The translations under genes were made by a program, and so were the position numbers. DNA of 64,000 nucleotides from Sandaracinaceae bacterium (GTDB taxonomy: Bacteria > Myxococcota_A > Polyangia > Polyangiales > Sandaracinaceae), in the NCBI GenBank assembly GCA_040218145.1, contig JAVJQK010000063.1, positions 124,001 through 188,000 on the forward strand. The letters are read 5' to 3'. The stretch's first letter is position 1, and every line of letters begins with the position of its first letter. Of the stretch, positions 33,637-40,831 are shown piece by piece. Below the pieces are notes generated by a model. It saw nothing but the letters and a program-made list of their open reading frames with translations. It made no database searches and was not told the DNA's origin.

Positions 33637-34708
33637 CCTCCTCTAGCTCCCCCGCCTCCGCCGCCGCCTTCGCGGCCTTCGCGTCCTTCGCGGCCTGTCG
33701 TTCGGCCTGGCGATGTTCCTCGCGGACATCGTACGCCCTGACGATGCGCGCCACGAGAGGATGCCGCACCACGTCGGCGTCGGTGAAGCGGCAGAGCGCG
33801 ATTCCGTCCACGTCCTTCAGGAGGGTGACCGCGTCGGCGAGGCCGCTCTTGCGATTGGTGGGCAGATCGGTCTGGGTGACGTCGCCGGTCACGACCGCCT
33901 TGGAGCCGAAGCCCAGGCGGGTGAGGAACATCTTCATCTGCTCGCTGGTGCTGTTCTGCGCCTCGTCCAGGATGACGAAGCTGTCGTTCAGCGTGCGGCC
34001 GCGCATGAAGGCGAGGGGCGCGACCTCGACCACGCCGCGCGCCATCAGCATGCCCGCGCGCTCGAGGTCCATCATGTCGTGCAGGGCGTCGTAGAGCGGG
34101 CGCAGGTACGGGTTGACCTTCTCGGCCAGATCGCCCGGGAGGAAGCCCAGCTTCTCGCCCGCCTCGACCGCGGGGCGCGTCAGGATGATGCGCTTGACCT
34201 TGTTCTCGCTCAGCGCGCGCACCGCCATCGCCATCGCGAGGTAGGTCTTGCCCGTGCCGGCGGGGCCGACGCCGAAGACGACGTCGTGCTCGTGGATCGC
34301 CCGCACGTAGTGATGCTGCGCGAGGCCCTTGGGCACGATGGTCTTGCGCGGCGCGACCAGGATGGGCTCGTCCATGTAGTCGGTGAGCTTCACGCCGGGG
34401 TTGGTCTGCAGCGTCTTGAGCGCGCGCATGACGTCCCGCTCGGTGAGCTTCTTGCCCCGCTCGAGCATGCCCAGCACCTCGGCGAGGCCGCGCTGGGCGC
34501 TCTCGACGTCCTGCGGCGCGCCGCGGAGCAAGATGGTGTTGCCCCGGATGCCGGTGGAGATGCCCAGCTCTTTCTCCAGCGCGCGCAGGTGCGCGCCGTT
34601 GGGCCCCGTCAAGCGGAGCAAGAGCCGCGGGTCCTCGACTTCGAGATCGGCCGTGACGAGCGCGGGCTCGCCGGTCGGCCGCGTACCAGAGGGTGCGGTA
34701 GGCGCCAT
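33626..34708 (-). CDS. phoH: PhoH-family ATPase
   Basis: A 360-residue protein. An N-terminal KH-like part (about 20-95) is followed by the PhoH ATPase core with Walker A GPAGTGKT (about 149) and Walker B VILDEAQN (about 246). Residues such as LTRPAVEAGEKLGFLPGD and VTGDVTQTDLP are hallmarks of the PhoH/YbeZ family. The family is linked to RNA metabolism and ribosome maturation and is often found next to ybeY; here the neighbour is an HD-GYP gene. The C-terminus ends in a Lys/Ala/Glu coiled tail. It is divergent from the HEAT-repeat gene with 66 bp between. Confidence 0.9.
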   Translation of the reverse strand: MAPTAPSGTRPTGEPALVTADLEVEDPRLLLRLTGPNGAHLRALEKELGISTGIRGNTILLRGAPQDVESAQRGLAEVLGMLERGKKLTERDVMRALKTLQTNPGVKLTDYMDEPILVAPRKTIVPKGLAQHHYVRAIHEHDVVFGVGPAGTGKTYLAMAMAVRALSENKVKRIILTRPAVEAGEKLGFLPGDLAEKVNPYLRPLYDALHDMMDLERAGMLMARGVVEVAPLAFMRGRTLNDSFVILDEAQNSTSEQMKMFLTRLGFGSKAVVTGDVTQTDLPTNRKSGLADAVTLLKDVDGIALCRFTDADVVRHPLVARIVRAYDVREEHRQAERQAAKDAKAAKAAAEAGELEEDDD

Positions 34709-34774
34709 GAGTTCAGTTGCCTGCACGCTAACACGCCCGGGGGGCCCCCTCCACGGCCGCGAACATGCGTCGGC

Positions 34775-36019
34775 ATGACACATGTGGTACCCCGCGGGCT
34801 GGTGGACGGCTGGCAGCGCGATGACGCCGAGGGCGAGCCTGAGAGCGAGGCGCCGGGGAGACCGGAGCCGGACGAGCCGCGACCCCGTGCGCCCGCCACG
34901 CCTACCCGAGACACCCTGCGTCCGCCGGCGCCGGGTCAGGTCGAGCACGTCTCCATCCCGCCGCCCGCGGGGCTGAAGGCGGTGCGCGCCCGCCGGCCGA
35001 GCAGCGTGCCGCCCCCGCCCAGGCCGAGCTCGGTGCCGCCGCCCCGCCCGGTCAGCTCTCAGCCGCCGCGCGCGGATCGCCGGAGCGAGGGGCCGGGGGT
35101 GAAGGCGGAGCGGGCGGTGGCCAAGATCGACGCGCTCGGCTCCTCCGTGCCCGAGCCGCTGCCGCCCGACCGCGACCAGCAGCTCGAGAAGCTCGTCCGG
35201 GAGATCGCGAAGGCCGGTCCCGAGAGCGCCGAGCCGCTGCGGCGGCGGCTCAATCGCTTCGCGGGCGAAGGCGCGGCGGCCCTCGCGCGGGTGTTCCCGG
35301 GCATGCTCTGGGTGGATCTGTCCCGGCCGCATCGGCCGCTCCGGAGCGCGGCCCACCTGTCGGCGGCGGCGGGCGCGATGGTGGCGCTCGGAGACCACGC
35401 GGTGCCGCACGTGGCGGGGCTGCTGCGGGCCTCGCGCACGGAGACCCGGGTGGCGGCGGCGCTCGTGGCGGGGGACCTGGTCGACGGCGCGCTGGTCGAG
35501 CCGCTCGCGGCGCGCCTGCACGACGATCACCCCGCGGTGCGCAACGCGGCGATGCTCGCCCTGCGCGCGTCGGCGCTCTTGCCGGAGGCGCGCCAGCTCC
35601 ACGCGGAGCTGGTGTTCACGCTGCAAGACGAGCAGAAGAAGCTCGAGTGGCGCCAGCGCGCGGCCTGGACGCTGGGGCAGCTCCGCGACGCCGAGAGCGT
35701 GCCGCACCTGATCGAGGCGCTCGGCGGAGAGTCCGCGCTGGCGGAGTCCGCGCGCGACGCGCTGCGCCGGATCACCGGCCGCGACGTGGGCCGCTATCGC
35801 TTCCGCTGGCGGAGCTGGTGGAAACGAAACGGCGAGGCGGGCCGCGTGCGCTGGCTGGCCGACGCGCTCGACCAGAGCGACGCGAAGCTCCGCCAGCGCG
35901 CGGCGGAGGAGCTGGTCCTGCTCACCGGCCGCGGCTTCGACCGCCGACACGCCGCGACGACGCGCGAGGGCGCGAAGGAGCTGGCCGCGTTCTTTCTCAC
36001 GCCGCCCGCTCAGCCGTAG
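34775..36019 (+). CDS. HEAT-repeat protein
   Basis: A 414-residue soluble protein. The first 110 residues are a disordered Pro/Arg/Ser-rich region. The rest is helical with HEAT-type pairs (for example AAAGAMVALGDHAVPHVAGL, VAAALVAGDLVDGALVEPL and ESVPHLIEALGGESALAES). A basic segment WRSWWKRNGE and one more repeat follow. HEAT repeats serve as protein-binding scaffolds. The upstream frame is open for over 1 kb opposite phoH, but that part is a shadow; the ATG at 34775 is the first after the phoH start. Partner unknown. Confidence 0.78.
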   Translation: MTHVVPRGLVDGWQRDDAEGEPESEAPGRPEPDEPRPRAPATPTRDTLRPPAPGQVEHVSIPPPAGLKAVRARRPSSVPPPPRPSSVPPPRPVSSQPPRADRRSEGPGVKAERAVAKIDALGSSVPEPLPPDRDQQLEKLVREIAKAGPESAEPLRRRLNRFAGEGAAALARVFPGMLWVDLSRPHRPLRSAAHLSAAAGAMVALGDHAVPHVAGLLRASRTETRVAAALVAGDLVDGALVEPLAARLHDDHPAVRNAAMLALRASALLPEARQLHAELVFTLQDEQKKLEWRQRAAWTLGQLRDAESVPHLIEALGGESALAESARDALRRITGRDVGRYRFRWRSWWKRNGEAGRVRWLADALDQSDAKLRQRAAEELVLLTGRGFDRRHAATTREGAKELAAFFLTPPAQP

Positions 36020-36049
36020 CCGCCCGTCGCGCGCACTCCCCCGCGTGCA

Positions 36050-36385
36050 TCAGGGCCAGCCGAAGATCGCCGCGAGCTGGGCCTCATCGATCGACGCCTC
36101 CTCGCCCCCGTCCGCGGGATACGAGAGCGACTGGCCCTTCGCGAGCTGGTCTTCGAGGCGGTCACGCACGAGGCGGAGCGCGAGGCAGAGGGCCTGTAGC
36201 GAAGTCTCTCCTGCGATGTCCGCGTAGCGTGGCTCGAGCCCCTCGATCTGCACCGGGCAGCGGAACCCACCGTCAGCGGCGTAGGGGCGCCCGACCCTCA
36301 CGGAGATGGGCGTTCGTCCATCCGCTCCGATGAGGACCAGGCGCTCGGTCGCGATGGGATCGTCGATGTCGGCGGGGTTGGACAC
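36050..36385 (-). CDS. Small conserved-type protein (DUF6968-like)
   Basis: A 111-residue protein with an N-terminal beta part (ERLVLIGADGRTPISVRVGRP), a strand GFRCPVQIEGLEP and a helix TSLQALCLALRLVRDRLE. The pattern resembles small proteins of the DUF6968 kind, which have no known function. The GTG start lies 9 bases after TAGGCT with no ribosome-binding site. It is convergent with the HEAT-repeat gene, with 30 bp between the ends. Confidence 0.6.
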   Translation of the reverse strand: MSNPADIDDPIATERLVLIGADGRTPISVRVGRPYAADGGFRCPVQIEGLEPRYADIAGETSLQALCLALRLVRDRLEDQLAKGQSLSYPADGGEEASIDEAQLAAIFGWP

Positions 36386-36394
36386 GGCGGGCTC

Positions 36395-36400
36395 AGCCTA
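36395..36400 (-). promoter_or_regulatory. -10 box (TAGGCT) of the small protein gene at 36050-36385
   Basis: On the minus strand TAGGCT is 9 bases before the GTG start, again without a ribosome-binding site. Confidence 0.35.
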
Positions 36401-36547
36401 CTCGACGCAAGGCTCGTCGGGGCGATCTGGAGGGACATCGCGCGGCCACCGGCAGCCCGGTGCTCCCTCTCGCATTTCGGACGCGCGATGTCGGGGGCAG
36501 CGCTCCCCGCGGCACGTCTACGGCGGCGTGGTATGAATGACGGTCGG

Positions 36548-37576
36548 ATGTCTGCGCCGCGCCCGGAGCTGATCGTCGTCGTGGTCGCGTGCCGCCGCGT
36601 GGCCCTGCTCGCGCGCTGCCTGGAGAGCGTGCTCGCGCAGCGGGGGGTGGCGTTCGGGGTGCACGTGGTGCTCAACGGGGCCCTCCCCGAGGTCGCGGCG
36701 GTCGCGGCGGGCGCGGCGAAGGATCCGCGGGTGACGGTCAGCGCGATCGACGCGGTGACGCCGGCCGAGGCGCGCAACGTCGCGGTCCGACGCGCCCAGG
36801 CGGAGCTGGTCTACTTCCTCGACGACGACGCATGGCTCCCCGACGACGGGGCGCTCGCGCGCGTGGTCGCGGCGTTCCGGGCCGACCCGGAGCTGGCGGT
36901 GCTCGGAGGGCCGAACCTCACGCCGCCCGATGACCCCGAGATCGCGCACCTGACCGGGACGCTCCTCGGGAGCTGGGTGGCGACGGGGCCCACCGCGGCT
37001 CGCTATCGGCCGCGACGCGCGGGCCCGGCGTCCGAGCGGGAGCTCATCCTCTGCAACCTGGCCGCGCGCCGCGAGGCCCTGGAGGCGCACGAGCTGCCCG
37101 CGTTCTTCCCCGGAGAGGAGAACGCGCTGCTCGCGCTGCTGCGAAACGAGGGCAAGCGGCTCGCCTACGATCCGGACATCTTCGTCTATCACCACCGCCG
37201 CGCGAGCCTCGGGGCCTACCTCGGACACGTGCAGTTCTATGGACGCGGGAGGGCCTACGCCCTCTTGCACACGCGGCGGGCCTTCCACGCGTTGCACGCC
37301 GCGCCCCTCGCGCTGCTGGTGTACCTCCTGCTCGCGCCCGTGCTCACGTGGCTCGAGCCGCTCCTCGCGGCGCCTCTGCTCGTCTATCTGGTTTGCTGTG
37401 TATTCGCTGCGTCCGGGATCGCGCTCCGGGCGCGGCGTCCCGGCTGGCTGCCCACGCTCGTGTGGCTCCTGCCCGCCACGCATCTGGCGTACGCGATCGG
37501 CTTCGTGTCGGGGCTCGCCGAGCGCGCGCGGAGGAGGGCCGCGCTCGAGGTGGAGTCCGTGGAGCCGGGGCGGTGA
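36548..37576 (+). CDS. Family 2 glycosyltransferase with C-terminal membrane helices
   Basis: A 342-residue GT-A enzyme. The N-terminal strand ELIVVVVACRRVALLARCL and the motif VYFLDDDAWLP (about 90-100, with the metal-binding Asp cluster) mark a family 2 glycosyltransferase. FFPGEENALLALL is a likely acceptor or base region. Three hydrophobic helices close the protein (about 245-320), so it is membrane-bound. The sugar donor and acceptor are unknown. An ATG at 36533 is also possible; 36548 was chosen because a TATGAA box lies 10 bases before it. Its stop overlaps the GTG of the HprK-like kinase gene, so it begins a coupled series. Confidence 0.85.
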   Translation: MSAPRPELIVVVVACRRVALLARCLESVLAQRGVAFGVHVVLNGALPEVAAVAAGAAKDPRVTVSAIDAVTPAEARNVAVRRAQAELVYFLDDDAWLPDDGALARVVAAFRADPELAVLGGPNLTPPDDPEIAHLTGTLLGSWVATGPTAARYRPRRAGPASERELILCNLAARREALEAHELPAFFPGEENALLALLRNEGKRLAYDPDIFVYHHRRASLGAYLGHVQFYGRGRAYALLHTRRAFHALHAAPLALLVYLLLAPVLTWLEPLLAAPLLVYLVCCVFAASGIALRARRPGWLPTLVWLLPATHLAYAIGFVSGLAERARRRAALEVESVEPGR

Positions 37577-38577
37577 GCGCCGAGCGTCGCCGCATGTCGG
37601 TGACGCTCCGGGGCGTGTCGGTCGTCATCGAGGGTCCACCGGAGGCGATCGCGCGGCTGGAGGTGCTCTTCGGGCTCGCGGCCGAGGGCCCGGCGGGAGA
37701 GGCGCGCGCGCACCTGGAGCTGGTCCGGGCCGAGCCTCGGCTCGCGCTGCCGCGCCGGGCCGTCGCCGATCAGGTCGTGCAGCGCGGCGTCGTCTACAAC
37801 CTCGACGGGACCACCTGGGTGCGACACCACGGCTGGGCGGTGACGGAGTACGACTTCGCGGCCGAGCGCGGACGGATCACGGGCCTGGAGATCGACGACC
37901 TGGTGGAGCTCGCCTACCTCGCGGCGCTGTCGCGGCTGGGGGCGTTCCTGGAGCGGGCGGGCTACGTGCGGATCCACGCGGCCGCGTTTCGGTGCGGGGA
38001 GCGCGGCGCCCTCTTCCTCGCCCCGAGCGGCGGCGGCAAGTCCTCTCTCGTGCACCGCCTCTTGCGCGCGGACGACGTGCACGTCCTGGGCGACGACGTG
38101 GCGCTCCTCGACCGTCGCGGTCGGCTGCACCCCTTCCCGACCTCGGTCGGGGTCCGCGATCCGGACGCGGCCGAGGGGCTCGGCGCGGTGCACCCCTTCC
38201 CGCGCCGCTTCCACGGGCTCAAGTGGGTGGTCGACAGCCGCGCGCTCGCCGACCGCTTCGCCGACGCGCCGGCCAGGCTCGAGCGGGTCTACCTCGGGCG
38301 CTGGGTGAGCGCGCCGCCGAGCCGCGCGCGCGCCGCCTCCATGCGGGAGCGACTCGGCGCGGTGAGCCGCGAGCTCGTGGTCGGGGCCGGGCTCCCTCAG
38401 GTGGTCGAGCTGGTGATCCCGCGCGGGGCGCGCGACGCGCCGACTCAGCTGCCGTCCCTGCTGCGACGGCTCGGAGCGGCGGCGCAGGTGCTGGCCAGCG
38501 CGCGCGCGCTCACCCTGGAGGTCCACGACCCGGCCGCGCTCGGCGCGCTGGTGATGGAAGACCTCGGCCATGACTGA
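37573..38577 (+). CDS. HprK-related P-loop kinase
   Basis: A 334-residue protein. An N-terminal domain (about 1-130) is followed by a P-loop APSGGGKSS (about 151-159) and a VHVLGDDVALLDRRG segment (about 172-186), the arrangement of the HPr-kinase-like fold. True HprK phosphorylates HPr serine; this protein lacks the HprK N-terminal domain and no HPr gene is nearby. Related kinases occur in exopolysaccharide loci beside putative nucleotidyltransferases. The GTG start overlaps the glycosyltransferase stop and has GGAG 8 bases upstream. Its end overlaps the next gene by 8 bp. The substrate may be a sugar or lipid carrier. Confidence 0.78.
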   Translation: MSAERRRMSVTLRGVSVVIEGPPEAIARLEVLFGLAAEGPAGEARAHLELVRAEPRLALPRRAVADQVVQRGVVYNLDGTTWVRHHGWAVTEYDFAAERGRITGLEIDDLVELAYLAALSRLGAFLERAGYVRIHAAAFRCGERGALFLAPSGGGKSSLVHRLLRADDVHVLGDDVALLDRRGRLHPFPTSVGVRDPDAAEGLGAVHPFPRRFHGLKWVVDSRALADRFADAPARLERVYLGRWVSAPPSRARAASMRERLGAVSRELVVGAGLPQVVELVIPRGARDAPTQLPSLLRRLGAAAQVLASARALTLEVHDPAALGALVMEDLGHD

Positions 38578-39850
38578 CCCGGCGACCTTCCCCGGCCCGT
38601 GGCGCGCCCTGCGCCGACACCTGCGGCCCTGGGTGGTCAAGAGCGCCGACTGGCCGCTGGTGGGCGATGTGCAGCGCGGTGTGTACGGGGTCCAGCGCGC
38701 GCGCATGGCCCGGGCTCTGCATCGGATAGCGCCGCAACGAACCGTGCTTTTGCGCGGGTCCGTGCGGCGCGCGCCGCGGCCGGGGCTCAGCGATCTGGAT
38801 CTGGTGGTGCTCCTCGACGAGGGGAGCGCGGCGGGGGAGCGCCGCGCCATCCGCGAGACGCTCGCCTGCGTGCGCCGCGTGAACCGGCTCGCGCCGCTGG
38901 TGCGCGACGTGACCTTCCTGACGCGCGACGACGTCGCCATCCTCTCGGCGCTGGACCATCAGCTGCTGGCGCTCGTTCGCGCCGATCACGAGCCGCTCGT
39001 GGAGGGCGACGCCGAGCCGTGGCTGGGTGACGGGCCGCCGGCCACCGAGGAGGCGTCGGCGATCGCCCGTCGGCACCACGTCGGCTACTGGACGCACAAG
39101 GGGATCGCGCAGCTCCTCCGCGAGGACGCGCCGGTGGGCCCGCTGCTGGCCGCGCGGTCGTTCGCGAAGGCCGCGGGCTACGCCGAACCCGACGCGGGTG
39201 GACCGGTGATCGACGTGGCGTCGAGCGGGCCGGCCGGCTGGCAGGACGCGGCCCGCGCGCTGGCGCGGCTCGACCGGGTGCTCGGCGCGGCGCCACCGCA
39301 TGACTCGCGGGAGACACCCGCCCCGGTTCGCGGCGCGATCGAGCTCGGCCCGCTCGCGCGGCTCGACGCCACGTTCGCGGTCGACGACGAGGGAGGGCTC
39401 TGGGTGGCGCTCGCGCCGGAAGCGCTCGACGCGGCGAGCTGGTCGGCCCTCCGCGCGGGCCCGCCGGCGCGCCTGATCACACCCCGTCAGCTCGCGCGCC
39501 GCGCGATGCTGCCGCGCCGGGGCTGGGACGCGCTCGCGCCGCTCGCCCCCACCGAGGCGCTCGGCCCGTCCGAGATCGCGCCCGGCGAGCTGGCCTGGGT
39601 GGCGCGCTGGACGCTGGTGGAGGGGATGTTCGCGCTCCGCGAGCGCCTCGCCGAGCCGTGGTCCGCGCGCGAGCGGCGGCGGCACGAGCGCTTCGTGCTC
39701 GAGCGCGTCCCGCGCTGCTGGCGCCTGACGGGAGGCCAGGGCGAGCCGCCGACGGGCGGGGTCGGGGAGGGCGCCTCGCCGGACGCGCTCCACGACGCGG
39801 CGCGGTCGGTGATCGCGGCGTCGAGGGGGAACATCGCCCCGAGCGCGTAG
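38570..39850 (+). CDS. Nucleotidyltransferase-fold protein 1
   Basis: A 426-residue protein. Residues 60-80 carry the pol-beta-type nucleotidyltransferase motif: RGSVRRAPRPGLSDLDLVV, that is G-S followed by the metal-binding D-x-D. A helical region then holds ARRHHVGYWTHKGI. The C-terminal 220 residues are unassigned. The length is far more than that of MNT-type antitoxins (about 100 residues). It overlaps the kinase gene by 8 bp, so both are co-translated. Together with three related domains nearby it suggests nucleotidyl or phospho-group transfer to a glycan or carrier. Confidence 0.75.
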   Translation: MTDPATFPGPWRALRRHLRPWVVKSADWPLVGDVQRGVYGVQRARMARALHRIAPQRTVLLRGSVRRAPRPGLSDLDLVVLLDEGSAAGERRAIRETLACVRRVNRLAPLVRDVTFLTRDDVAILSALDHQLLALVRADHEPLVEGDAEPWLGDGPPATEEASAIARRHHVGYWTHKGIAQLLREDAPVGPLLAARSFAKAAGYAEPDAGGPVIDVASSGPAGWQDAARALARLDRVLGAAPPHDSRETPAPVRGAIELGPLARLDATFAVDDEGGLWVALAPEALDAASWSALRAGPPARLITPRQLARRAMLPRRGWDALAPLAPTEALGPSEIAPGELAWVARWTLVEGMFALRERLAEPWSARERRRHERFVLERVPRCWRLTGGQGEPPTGGVGEGASPDALHDAARSVIAASRGNIAPSA

Positions 39851-39862
39851 TTGAACCCGGGC

Positions 39863-40831
39863 ATGAGGGATCCCTGCGCCGTCCACCCGGATGCGCCGTC
39901 GACGGCGGCTTGTGCCAGCTGCGACCGAGGGATGTGCGGCGCGTGCTGGACGCACCGGGTCGACGAGGAGCCCTGGTGCGCGTCGTGCGTCGCGGTGCTC
40001 GAGCAGCCGGTGTCCTGGCTGGCGTACGCCGCGGGCGCCGTCCTCGCGATCGGGCTGTCGTGGATCGGTCTGGCGCGCCTGCCGTCACCCGCTCGATGGA
40101 TCGCGCTGGGGATCGGGGTGTCGCTCGTGTCGCTGACCGCGTGGCGCCTGCGGAGGCGCGCCGCGTCCCGACGCGCCGGCTTCGTGGCGCATGTGCGCGC
40201 TCCCGACTCCGAGCCTCCGCGCGGGCCGCCGATGGGCTACCGGCAAGGGAGAGCGCCGCTGCGGGCGCGCCGCCTCGCCCCGCCGGTCTCCGGATCGCTG
40301 ACGGCGCTGATCGTCGGCAGCACGATGGCGCTGACCGCGTTCGCGTTCCCGAGCCTGTTGCAGCTCCCACGCTGGCTCGAGCTGGAGCTCGTCATCGCGC
40401 TCTGGTGGGGCGTGTGGACGCTGACGTTCGTGATCCTGCTCTACCGCGGCTGGCGCGTGGCGCGGGATCTCGCGCCGACCGGGGCGATCAGGGCGCCCGC
40501 GCGTGTCGCCCCGGGTTCGCGCTCGGGCTCCTCGAGGTGGACGTGGGCCGACGTGTTCGCCGGCGCCCTCGACCTCGACGGCTGCCTGGTCGTGCTCGCT
40601 GTCGCCGCGGCCTTCGGCGTCGCGTTCGTGATCGCCGAGCTGATCTTGCCGATGCTCCTGACGGGCGCCTACTGGCTGATCGTACGCGGGCTGACGTCGG
40701 TGGCGAACGACGACCACGGCTGCGAGCGGAGCTGGCCGCGCGCGCTGGCGTGGGGCGCCCTCTGGTCGACCGCCTACACCGCTCCGCTCGCCGCGCTGGT
40801 GTGGCTCGGTCACTGGCTGCTGCGCGCTTGA
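39863..40831 (+). CDS. B-box zinc finger membrane protein
   Basis: A 322-residue protein. The N-terminus has a B-box-like zinc-binding site (C-x-VHPDAPSTAACASC, then CGACW and CASC). Several transmembrane helices follow, about five (near 50-70, 75-92, 150-175, 185-205 and 240-285). Such B-box plus membrane proteins are common in Myxococcota and have no defined function. A TTG at 39851 could start it 12 bases earlier. Its 3' end overlaps the end of the flippase gene on the other strand by 22 bp. It lies inside the glycan-type gene block. Confidence 0.7.
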   Translation: MRDPCAVHPDAPSTAACASCDRGMCGACWTHRVDEEPWCASCVAVLEQPVSWLAYAAGAVLAIGLSWIGLARLPSPARWIALGIGVSLVSLTAWRLRRRAASRRAGFVAHVRAPDSEPPRGPPMGYRQGRAPLRARRLAPPVSGSLTALIVGSTMALTAFAFPSLLQLPRWLELELVIALWWGVWTLTFVILLYRGWRVARDLAPTGAIRAPARVAPGSRSGSSRWTWADVFAGALDLDGCLVVLAVAAAFGVAFVIAELILPMLLTGAYWLIVRGLTSVANDDHGCERSWPRALAWGALWSTAYTAPLAALVWLGHWLLRA

